Shown: positions 23,069-33,137 of the stretch, in pieces
How positions within the stretch are numbered: the stretch's first letter is position 1
Layout: every line of letters begins with the position of its first letter
Assembly: GCA_910890315.1 (NCBI GenBank)
Contig: CAJVGD010000020.1
Location: 248,001-312,000, forward strand
From: Serendipita indica DSM 11827
Lineage: Eukaryota; Basidiomycota; Agaricomycetes; Sebacinales; Serendipitaceae
DNA: 64,000 bases
Direction: 5' to 3'
Notes under the pieces: model-generated
The model's database searches: none
What the model was told of the DNA's origin: nothing
The model's input: only the letters and a program-made list of their open reading frames with translations
Made by a program: the position numbers and the translations under genes

Positions 23069-23520
23069 CTATGTCCTAGTGACAGTTTCAGATGCACAAT
23101 CCCACGCCGCGATGGATTCCCGTGTCTCCTCGTCGAGACAGTCATTGTGATCAAAGCGCTGCAGTCGTTTTGGTTCTAAAGCAGTTTAATCGACGAGCGG
23201 AGATGTTCACATTGTACATACGTTCACATTCGCAATGCGGTGCTTCGAATTCGACGGGGAGCCCTCGATTCTTTGCCGCAAGAATGAAGTCGTCTCCCCT
23301 GTTCGGTATTACCTATGATACGTATGTGCAGAGACAATAATGCGATCAATCTGTCGATTTCGGTCGAGGTAACTGTGCCAAGATTGAGGTGATACCCTTT
23401 GTCGCATTATCTCCAAGCGTAGTACGTGATGTTTGGTTGGTATATTCTGAAAGTAATACGCCAGGATGCTGTCGGAGATGGGCAAATTACGAAGCGAGCG
23501 ACAAGATGGAAACCATGTAC
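23069..23520 (-). pseudogene. 3' remnant of an F-box-like gene
   Basis: Minus-strand homology to the 25,661-27,094 gene begins at TWFPSCRSLRNLPISDSILA and continues through HVLRLEIMRQRVSPQSW and HSYLDRNRQIDRIIVSAHT. It changes frame once (HRxYRTG region), reaches PVEFEAPHCECER before the last intron, and ends with the tail ESIAAWDCASETVTRT at 23,069. The F-box and the first two thirds of the body are absent. It faces zinc-finger gene A exactly as the intact copy faces zinc-finger gene B. Confidence 0.7.
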
Positions 23521-23937
23521 TTATGGTTGAAGGTCGGGTATGGACTGAAGCAAGAGGTGTAGGCAGCTGGCTTGAGCCAGACTTGTTCCCACCAAGGGAC
23601 CAGACGACTTCAAGAGCTCGCTAACACTCTCGGTCGTATCGGAGACGCGGACTTGGCGAGCTGGTACGTGGGACGACTTCTGGTATGCGTTGGCGGAAGA
23701 TGTCTTTGTTTGTGTCGTGATCTTGTGGAATCCTTAATACACTATTTGTATGAATAGATAGACTGTACATTTGCAATCCATGTGCTGCGTTGACAACCAA
23801 CCCAACTTGATCCCGTCTTCGTCCACCTGCCCAGCCGAATCGTTGTCACCTTGACGGGCAACCCCCAGCAAACATATATAACCACATTCCTTGGAAATAA
23901 TCTTTCTTTATCAGACTTATCATCCCCAACGCTGCGA
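23521..23937. other. Intergenic, upstream of zinc-finger gene B
   Basis: A short plus-strand frame at 23,572-23,757 (ELANTLGRIGDADLASWYVG) looks somewhat protein-like but has no recognisable family. The last 70 bases hold the TATA element and the conserved leader of the zinc-finger gene. Confidence 0.4.
23875..23880 (+). promoter_or_regulatory. TATA box of zinc-finger gene B
   Basis: TATATA stands 58 bases upstream of the ATG. The sequence between it and the ATG (CTTTATCAGACTTATCATCC) is nearly identical to the leader of gene A. Confidence 0.4.
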
Positions 23938-25098
23938 ATGGACAAGTCATGGAAGCGATCGACATGGCGAGCAAGTTGGGCCTATTCTCATAGAACATCC
24001 GCCATTAGCTCAGAGCCCTCTGTAAACGTATGCATCACAACCTCTCAGCCAAGCACGCCTGTTGCAAGTCCCAGGCCAAAGCGATATACTTGGGACAGGA
24101 GCATCCGTACGAGCCAGTTGTACATTGGGGACAACATTATAGCCAGTCTTCTGTCTCTTGACGGCGACACAAAACCCCCCAGTGATTGGCAACGCTCGCT
24201 AACGAATGCAACCTCGCCGCCAGTAGTGACCAGCTCTCAGAAGCCCCCAGAATCACCACTCGTAGACGATTCGACACCCACCGTGCATGTTGTGAGTACA
24301 TCTCATTTTCGAATAAACGAATGAACGCTAACATCTTTGTGTCCCGAATAGGCGCCTGCGGGTCGAAACTCGCTCGAGAGGGAGATTGACGTGAATCCCA
24401 AAGACCAAGAAGCACTAGCAATGGCAATAAACCTCTTGTCACTCAACCATGAACCACCAACGTCGGCTAAGAGAAATCAGTTCCCCACCTGGCGAACGTC
24501 GACGATCAAGAACTTTCAATTCCCCGAACCGGCAACGCGTGCACTCTACGCACTCGTAACAAATTCATTTACTCCTGGGCAACTCCTCGCCGCTGGTCAG
24601 ATACGGCGGTTCCTAAACAACCACCCAGCCGATCCCATCCCCACCTACCTTGTTGCCGAAGAAATCGCGGAAATACACGGAGAGCATGGATGGTGTCTCA
24701 TAGGAAAATGCGGTCTGGCGCGCATCTCGTCCAAGTTCACTCGTCTATCCTCGACGGGTACAGATGAAAGGCTGGATGACCCACCGCGAAGACAGATCCA
24801 AGCCCTATGTGACCACATTAGGGATGTGCACTTTCAACAACTACCATTTACATGTCACCTCTGGTACGTCACCTATGCATGCCCTTATTCCTCTCTCTAA
24901 CCTTTTCATAGTCCAGTATCGTTTAGAGGCGAAGGTGAACTCGACAGACACTTGCGAACTCATCCGCTCGGCGACTTTGAGTGCACAGTCTGCGGCGAGA
25001 TCCTCTATAGCAACGAATTGCGACGGCGGCACCGTTCAAAGCATACAAAGCAAAACAAATTCCTTCGTCTTCTCACCAAAGTAATCCCCCTCAGATAA
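23938..25098 (+). CDS. C2H2 zinc-finger protein B
   Basis: Three exons (23938-24291, 24352-24863, 24912-25098) give 350 residues. The first intron is 60 bases with a clear CGCTAAC branch site, and the second is 48 bases. The N-terminus is Ser/Pro-rich. The conserved core has WRTSTIKNFQFPEPATRAL, NNHPADPIPTYL and EEIAEIHGEHGWCLIGKCG. Joining exons 2 and 3 makes the finger FTCHLCPVSFRGEGEL with DRHLRTH, followed by ECTVCGEILYSNELRRRH with RSKH, both C-x2-C-x12-H types. DHIRDVH with CLIGKC may form a third, irregular finger. It is probably a nuclear transcription regulator. It pairs with the convergent F-box-like gene at 25,661-27,094, the same arrangement as gene A with its remnant partner. Confidence 0.82.
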
Positions 25099-25660
25099 CG
25101 AAACATTCTCCATATCGCATGTTTTTCTCAAAGCCGCCCATAGGAAACCTACTTGTCTCGTCTAATGGCCCACGGAGACCCCGGATTGGGTCGATACCCA
25201 GCATATACTTCTAGTCTTGTTCTATGGTACCTTTGCATTTGTAATGTCCTGACATTATCTACGTGTTATATTAGTTTACCATCCGGAGACTTTCGCTCCG
25301 TGTTCAACAGGGGGTCCAACCAGGCATGACTTTCTGGAGGGAATCTTTTTTTTGAAAGCAGCTCTACGTCTTTATTAGGAAAAGCCATGACAACCCTCTG
25401 TTCGACCACATTGGAGGGCCAACGATCTGTCAGTCGCCGGAATTGGGCAAACGCAGACAGCGCCGTGTTAATAAAGCAACAATCTCAAGACGAGAACGAT
25501 AGATGTGAAATCAATCCTTTAGTCTTATCAGCGTCTAATGATTTCGGAACTCCGGCGTAGACACCTGTGCTTGAATTCGTAATTATTTCATGGTGAAGTG
25601 TGTTAACGAAGGTAGGAAGCGCTATAAGCATATGAGATATCAAAGTCTGAGAGACACCAA
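25099..25660. other. Intergenic between convergent genes
   Basis: This is the shared 3' region of zinc-finger gene B and the F-box-like gene. It contains an eight-base T run near 25,350 but no gene. Confidence 0.45.
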
Positions 25661-27094
25661 TTATCTCTTCGTGTCAGTTTCAGACGCCCAATCCCAGGCG
25701 GCAATCATGGACTCTCGCGTCTTGTCAGCGTTCTCTGTATCGACATTATAGTACTGGTGGTGCCTTTGTTCTGAGGACGATCAGGTGGAAGAAGTAAGAG
25801 GGCAACCGTATACTTACGATCACACTCGCAATGCGCTGCTTCGAATTCGACGGGGAGCCCTCTACTCCTTGCCGCAAGGATGAGATTACTCCCCTGCTTC
25901 TGATACCAGTTACGGGATATATGTGCAGAGATGACAATGCGGTCGGTCTGCAGCTCCCGGTCGAGGTAGCTGTGCCAAGATTTAGGGGTTACCCATAGTC
26001 GGGCTACTTCCACACGCAGTACGTGAAGTTTGGTGGGGATCTTCTTGGGATAATAGACAAGTATGTCGTCGGAAATGCGGAGGTTGTGAACCGAGGAACA
26101 AGAGCCAAACCATGTCTCTATGAACCGATCCCAGAGGCGGCCTACACAGTGCATCATCTCCATGTTCTTTATCTTCCCGGTTGACAACAGCCGTGGTACA
26201 GTTTCAGGTGCATATGTCTCGTAGAGGCATAGAGTGTGCAGCTTCGGTTGTTTGCAAAGCCAGTCGTCGAGCAAGTTGAGTGAAGCGGAGCCCATGAGAG
26301 TGATACCCGCTAGAGAAGGTAATACGGGAGTGGTTACTGGGTTTACTTGGACACCAAGTATCACGTCCGCCAGGGTAAGATGCTTGAGGCTTTGGAAAGA
26401 GAAAATCTGTGGTGGAAGTTCCACAGATCTGAGAGAATGTTCTCCTCGTAATTCGAGAAAGTCAAGCGCCTTGTGTCGATTTGGAGCAATGGGCAACGTC
26501 AGTCGAGAGCCCGTCCACGCGCTGTACTTCTTGTATCTCTGTGTACAGATCCCAGTAGTACTTAGCTGCTGCAAGTTATCCACTAAATGAATTATTTGAC
26601 AACATCGCTTGTGAACCTCGAGAGGATAGACAGCTTGGCTCCGCATGGGGAGATGAAGACATTTGATCAAACGTCGTATATGTGGGTATGCTTCAAGGGT
26701 TTGAAGTAGACCCAATATTTCCTTGTACGTTCGTAGTACTACTGAGGTGTAGAGCACATTGATCGCTGGTCCGTACCCTAAATCGCAAGTAAGCCAGATT
26801 CAACTTACTATTAGAGGACGAACATTGGGAACATACATAAGGAAGAGACCTCCAAGCGTCCGGCTCTGCCTTGCGATGGCGAGACAAGTGAAGCCTGGTT
26901 TGTCGAGCAGGAAGGATGCTAGCTTCGAATATTTCCATTAAAACTTCGACAGGAAGGTTCTGAGCAGGACCTCCTGTGTTCTTCCAGAGTTAAGTCTCCC
27001 TGGACCATAGAGCGCAAGAGCTTACATCTGTGAGCTGGCGTATTTCATTCGATCTGGTTGAATAAATATCTATATGTTGCATATTCGATGCCAT
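25661..27094 (-). CDS. F-box-like protein, AWD-tail clade (intact)
   Basis: Four exons (27026-27094, 26824-26980, 25818-26777, 25661-25770) join in frame to 431 residues. The introns are 45, 46 and 47 bases. Exon 1 is a short leader (MASNMQHIDIYSTRSN). Exon 2 has the F-box-like QNLPVEVLMEIFEASILP, then TRLHLSRHRKAEPDAW and SLPYVCSQ, and ends at a GTTCGT donor. Exon 3 holds the leucine-rich body (VLYTSVVLRTYKEILGLL, APNRHKALDFLELRGE, LNLLDDWLCKQPKLHTL) and ends after HCECD. The tail exon ends ESMIAAWDWASETDTKR. An AT-rich TTTAAATA lies about 8 bases upstream of the ATG. It is convergent with zinc-finger gene B. A role as an SCF substrate receptor is inferred from the family only. Confidence 0.83.
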
Positions 27095-27690
27095 GTTCGA
27101 TATTTAAATGCCTAGTTACGGCGAGCGCGGCCAAGCCTGACGAAGACCGTCGGGTGTAGGCTGGAGCAAGAGATGGAGCCACCTTGATAGCATGTCCACT
27201 CTATGATATCCAAGGTGATTAATAGTGTATATTTGCAGGGATGTAGAGCCTATATGTTTCCTAGCTTTGCAATCGACCTCCCTCCTGACCACCTAAGGGT
27301 CGTTTGGAGTCAGGCACTCACGATGCATGGATCTCTCACTGTGATGAAAGATAGGCCTTGGAAAGAAATCGTCGCGTCGGCTACCGCGTTAACTTCTGTG
27401 CTCTTGGACATAAGTAGATGGGCTTTGTCCTCAAAGTGTAACTCATTTGGACACCGTGTGCACTAGTGCGTGTTATTCAGCGTAGATCAACCAGTCGTAG
27501 AATCAGATGATCCAATCAGCAGGCACTAACCCGCGCGTACTATTGGCTAGATATCAGACTATAGATTTCGTATGAATCTCATCAACGGCACAGCATGCGC
27601 CAAGATAGGATTATTTTCCCTCCTACAATTCTTCAAGTGGTACATATGGATGACGACTTTAGATATTGACCGTGATAGAATCCGAACATG
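27095..27690. other. Intergenic, no gene seen
   Basis: This is the 5' flank of the F-box-like gene and the 3' flank of the first NACHT-WD40 gene. No conserved element was recognised. Confidence 0.45.
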
Positions 27691-30600
27691 TTACCAGTGG
27701 GAGTCTGTTTGAACATTTGTCCAAGAGGGACCGCATTGAAAGTGCGTAAAGTCGAGGGTGGTTGTCCGTAAGGGGCTTGTTACTGGTATCGTCAGAACAT
27801 TCGGATATACCAGGCCATGGCGATTGTCTGGTGGTACCCAGAAGAGAAGCTGATCGGAGGATCGTACCCAGCCATCTTGAGACAATGAACACTGATTGAA
27901 TCCCGGTACAAGGTTTCCCAACGGAGTACCCCGTGGCTGAGTCCTGAAATCTAAGCCTGAAGGCTCTATGTCTTTCTGGTAGGGGCTCTTGGAGCAGATG
28001 GCTAATGAAAATTTTCAGCTTGATCCCAGAAGCAGAATATGACTGACCAGTACTCGTATTCCATAGCCGAATCGTTCTGTCCGAGGAGCCAGAGACGATC
28101 CGTGAACCATCTGGTGAAAATGCGACGGCCTTGATACCACCATCATGACCTCGAAGTGGCTCCCCCAAAGGCTGCCTAGTTTCGGTCTCCCAGAGTCGAA
28201 TGTTCCTGTCCCACGAGCCAGAGACGATCCGCAAGCCGTCCGGTGAAAATTCGACGGCGTACACAGAGTCTTCATGACCGCGAAGGGGCCCCCCTAACGG
28301 CTGACCGGTTTTCGAGTCCCATACTCGAATGGTCTTGTCATCCGACCCGGAGACAATTAGTGAGCCATCTGGTGAAAATGCAACACATCTGACCCAACTC
28401 CCGTGACCTTGAAATGGCTTTCCCACTGGCTGACCAGTTTCTGTATCCCACAGGCGAATTGTATGGTCTTCAGAGCCAGAGACAACTCGTGAGCCATCGG
28501 GGGAAAATGCGACGGCCAAAACTGTGGATTCGTGACCTTGGAAGGGCTCTCCTAACAGCTGACCAGTGTCTACCTCCCAAAGACGAACTGTTTTGTCCCA
28601 GGACCCAGAGACAAGTCGTGCGCCGTCGGGCGAAAAACGGACAGCCCATACCTCGCCATTATGGCCTTGTAGTGGCTGCCGTAACGGCTGACCAGTGTCA
28701 GCCGCCCACAAACGAATCGTCCAATCGTCGGAACAGGAGGCGATTCGTGAACCATCTGGCGAGAATGCCACGGCCCTTACCCTGTCCTCGTGCCCTCGGA
28801 GTGACTCTCCTATCTGCTGACCAGTGTCCGCCTCCCACAGTCGGATCGTGTTATCTGCTGAGCCGGAAACAATTCGTGAGGCATCTGGCGAGAATGCAAC
28901 AGCGTGTACAAAGTCTTCGTGACTTTGGAGTGGCTCTCCCAAAGGCCGACCAGCATCTGCCCTCCAAAGCCGAATGGTCTTGTCTTCGGAGCCAGAGATG
29001 ATTTGCAAGCCATCTGGCGAAAATGCGACAGCCCAGACATCTTCTTGGTGACCCCGGAGTGGCTCTCCCAATGAACGGCCAGTGTCTACATCCCATAGTC
29101 GAATCGTCCTGTCCGCAGAGCCAGAGACAATCCGTGAGCCGTCTAAGGAAACTGCGATGGCATTGATCCCACGTTCATGACCTAGGAGGGGCCCTCCCAA
29201 CGGCTGACCCGTAGCTGCCTCCCACATTCGGATTGTCCTATCAGATGATCCAGAGATGACCCTTGAGCCATCTGGCGAAAATGCGATAGTATTGACCGCA
29301 TGTTCATGACCTCGGAACGGTTCTCCCAATGGCCGACCGGTGTCTACCTCCCACAGCCGAATAGTCTTATCCTCTGAGCCAGAGGCAATTCGCGAGCCAT
29401 CTGGCGAGAAAGCGACAGCATAGATGCAATCTTGATGACCTCTCAGCGGTTCTCCCAACGGCTGACCGATTCCTGCGTCCCACAGTCGAATTACTGTCTC
29501 ACCCGAGGAGCAGGAGACTATTCGCGAGCCATCTGGCGAAAATGCGATAGCCCATACCTCGTGTTCGTGACCTCTGAGCGGATCACCCAATGGGTGACCG
29601 GTGTCTGCCTCCCATAGTCTAAGTGTCTTATCACGCGAGCAGGAGACAACTCGTGAACCGTCTGGAGAGAATGCCAAGTCATAGACGTAACCTTCGTGAC
29701 CTCGTAGCGGCTCTCCCAACGGCTGACCGGTGTCCGCGTCCCACAGTCGAATCGTCTTGTCGGTCGAGCAAGAGGCGATCCGCGACCCGTCAGGGGAGAA
29801 TTTGACGGCACTGACCAAGTTTTGGTGCCCTCGAAGGATGCTAGGAAGTCCGGGATACACGTCCTCAATCCCCCGGGTGACGGCCAAAGTATTTTCGAGT
29901 CTCTTTAGGGCCTCAATATGTATCCTTGACTTCTTTGGCGAAAATGGAATCGCAGAGATGTAGATATGTGGTGCACTTTCCTGGATTGGCACCGAAAATG
30001 CCATAAGGAAACGGCGTATTTCTGTCATACGGCTTCTAGTCTCTTCTTCAAGCTAAATATTGTCAAATACAAGAGCATATTGATATAGATCACTCACCCC
30101 TCTATGGCGTGTAATGGCTCGAAGTCCGGCTATTGCTCGTGGCACATCTCTCGTGAAGCTCAAGATCTCCATCCAGTGCAGCACATGTGGGCTTTGAATA
30201 ATACGCTCAAAGTCGTCCTTGAGCAATTCTCGCCACTTGTTGTCTGTTTCTGCCAAGTGGAGCAACCAATGCGAGCTCGCGTATCTAAGCCTTTTCGGAA
30301 TGAACTTTGATATCCTCGCGTCAAGGTCCTCTATCTGCCTATTCGGATAGAAAGATGACTGTATTTGACAAATGTTGAACTTGACGCCTTCGGTCGGTGA
30401 ATTGAGGCGTTTCAGACACCACGACGCCGCCTGACCATGTGCATTGGCCACGTTAATAGAGACCTTATTGGGGCCATCGACGTCTGAGGTCTGAGAGCGG
30501 CGTCGAAGGTATTCGACGAGGGTGGGATGCCGGAATCGGATTTGCTTTGTACTCGGATCCACACTAAGGACGCTTCCCAGATTCTGAACCAGCGCGTTCA

Positions 30601-32435
30601 CACTCCCGCGTACTCCAGCGTGCTTGAGAAGGTCCTCCAAGTCGTCGACGGTGAGCGGCTCGAGTGCTGCAAGCAGCAGACCGAGCATACTGCACATTAT
30701 TGGGAGAGATTTCGGGTCTGTTCTCTCGAAAATAAGATCGTATACATCGTCTATATCTCCAGTCTGATCCACTGAAACAAGGCGTTCGTATATGCTGTCA
30801 TGGGTATCCAATGTCGTTTCGCTTTTCAGCATTCGACATGCGGTGCTTGCCCAGATGAACAAGCCGTTGGCATTCTTGACCAACCGTCGCTTCTTCTCCT
30901 CAGCCAGCAGTCCATTTATCGATTGTTCGATGTAAATGGCGATATCATCGATATTATCACCATATCTGGCATCGTGCAGCCGGTCTTCCATCTTGACTTT
31001 GATTGGAAGTGATCCCAAGGTCGCTTGGATGACAGGATCCGGTCGACTTGTCATGAATATCTTGAGATTCGTACTTTCCCGAACGGCGATGGAAAGCGTC
31101 TCGACGAGCTTTCTTCGTTGTACTCCAGACGTGCATTCGTCGAGTGCATCAATGACCAATATGACCCGCTTGTTCTGATGCTTCGTTGGATCCACGATTA
31201 GTCTTTGGAACTGCTCCTCGAATGTGCTGGTCATGATCGAGGGGTGTCGTTTGACCGCATCCACAATAGATGGGGCCAGCATGGGGACGTTTTCGAACAT
31301 CTGCCGGGCGAAAGTCGGACATATTTTGGTAATAGTCGACTCCTCGGTAGTGGCGATCGAGAAGAAGAAGTAACCACCGAGTAGGCCTGTCTCCTTCCAA
31401 AGTGCAATCATGCTCATCGACACTGTCGATTTACCAGAACCAGCAATGTCGCAGAGCCAGAAGATCGGCTCGGCAAACTCGCCTTCTCCCCAACGGCGGA
31501 TAGAATCAAGAACAGTGACTCGTGTTCCCGGATTGCAGCGATTATGAACGATAGAAGATGTCGAAATAATAACTGGGAGTTGAGAAATGATCACTAGATC
31601 CACTGAGGATGGTCAGGCAGAGCGACTGTGTCAAGAGCGCACGCTTACCATCTTTCGGTAGGGTCTTAGTATTCTCTTTGATGACTTGCATATTCACTCT
31701 CAAAACCTCGGTGTCACCCTTGACAGCTTGAATATGAAGTGAAGACGATACGGCTAGAGCAGCCTGAGATGTCGTCAGTACGAAAGTGGGAGACACCAGT
31801 GGCCCGTACCGCAAGTCTTTGGTGACAATCGTCAATGTCTTGATGAAACTCTCGGATATCTCCTGCGTCCATATCAACTTTCATTGCTCGAGTCAACAGT
31901 CGTGAACGCGTTCGTGCTTCAACTGTTTTCTGTATTTCATCGAGCTTTCTGTCCAGGCCATAAGATGAGTGCCAGACCCTGGAGTATTAAACTTGCCTGA
32001 CATAGACTAGTAGTGGTTGTCGCAACGAGTCGTCCACCTGGTGGTTCTTCTCTGGATGCTCCTCGAATATGGCTATCTGGCTCTCCATCGACTCCAAATG
32101 ACCTTGTAGCCGCTCAAAGAGACGTTTCCAATCTTCCTTGTTGTTCTGGACAGCCTATCGCTGCCATCAGACAAGTCAAACACATCCTTCAGACATACGC
32201 GTGCTATCTCGAGGATCTGCTTTGTAGCTCTACATGCCGCTTTGAGAGAGGCAAGCGCATCAGATGCTTCTGAGATGTTGGCGACGAGGTCGAGAATCGG
32301 AATGGCCGTGTCGCGAGTTTTCTCCCAGCCACTGGCTGTACCAGCAGTCGACGGGTTCGATTGAGAGACAGATTGATCACTAGGATCCTTTGAACGTGGA
32401 TTCTTGCCTTTGCCTTTGAGCCATGACTTGGACAT
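27691..32435 (-). CDS. NACHT-WD40 NLR-like receptor, copy 1
   Basis: Seven exons join in frame to 1489 residues: 32199-32435, 31997-32154, 31810-31948, 31649-31763, 30098-31602, 28048-30052 and 27691-28001. Residues 1-215 form a helical N-terminal domain ([20 protein letters not shown], then [19 protein letters not shown]) that resembles the four-helix MLKL/HeLo-like domains of basidiomycete STAND proteins. The NACHT domain has the P-loop [10 protein letters not shown] at about 267-276 and Walker [12 protein letters not shown] at about 363. Fourteen WD repeats of 42-43 residues, enough for two seven-blade propellers, occupy about 792-1386. A tail of about 100 residues closes the protein ([15 protein letters not shown], then [10 protein letters not shown]). 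The second intron is GC-AG. This is the architecture of HET-E-like incompatibility receptors: ligand binding to the WD repeats would drive NTP-dependent assembly and cell death. Function here is inferred. Confidence 0.92.
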
Positions 32436-33137
32436 CTATGATGGATGGATCCAAAAGGGTGAATGGCGGGCAAGTCACGAGTGTGACTCTATCAGCGCAT
32501 CTACCCAGACTATGTAGGTCTCAGGTGTAGTCAAATATTATATCTCCCTCGACTTTGGGTGACATGTATCGTCAACCTAATAGACAGAGTCTAATTAGCT
32601 TAGGTAGGTGGTGAGTATCGATCAGAATGGCTTCCCAGAGAACGCAATGAAATAGGCTCTATCATAAAGTTTCATTGCCCATAACTCGCGCGTATATACA
32701 ACCTCTAACAACCGGTATCATGTACATGCGAAGAGTTCAAGCCATTTTTTACCGTTACTTGCTTTATATACGCTATTTGTTATTTGACAAATGGATGTCG
32801 AAGGCGAGTGTCTGTTGGCGAATATTTGGGGTCGAGGTCGAAGTGTCGATGGGCCCAAAAGCGACTGTCGGATAACTGGACGCTCCTGGACCAGATTATG
32901 CCGGCCAAAATATGCGCCCATTTGTCTCCGACATCCATTTATCAAATAACAATAACAACCCGTTTTACGCTCGCCCTCATTCGTTTCATCCAATTGCTTT
33001 CGACAAGCGATCAGGCCTTTCAGTACTTCTAGAATGATAAGGCGGTACAACAGGTGGCCACGAAATGGGATTATGTTTTGCCTCCTAGGATTCTCTAAAG
33101 GTATACATGAAAGATAGAATGCAGTCGCCATACGCCA
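32436..33137. other. Intergenic between NACHT-WD40 copies 1 and 2
   Basis: This is the 5' region of copy 1 and 3' region of copy 2. The 45 bases just upstream of the copy 1 ATG resemble the same region of copies 2 and 3. No other gene was seen. Confidence 0.45.

Noticed and set aside
23572-23757. Possible small gene with ELANTLGRIGDADLASWYVG
   Set aside because: The reading is protein-like but short, without a recognisable family, clear start context or paralog, so it was left as intergenic.
28414-29001. Open frames opposite the WD repeats (also 33,934-34,224 and 34,246-34,602)
   Set aside because: They are periodic shadows produced by the repeated WD codons on the coding strand.
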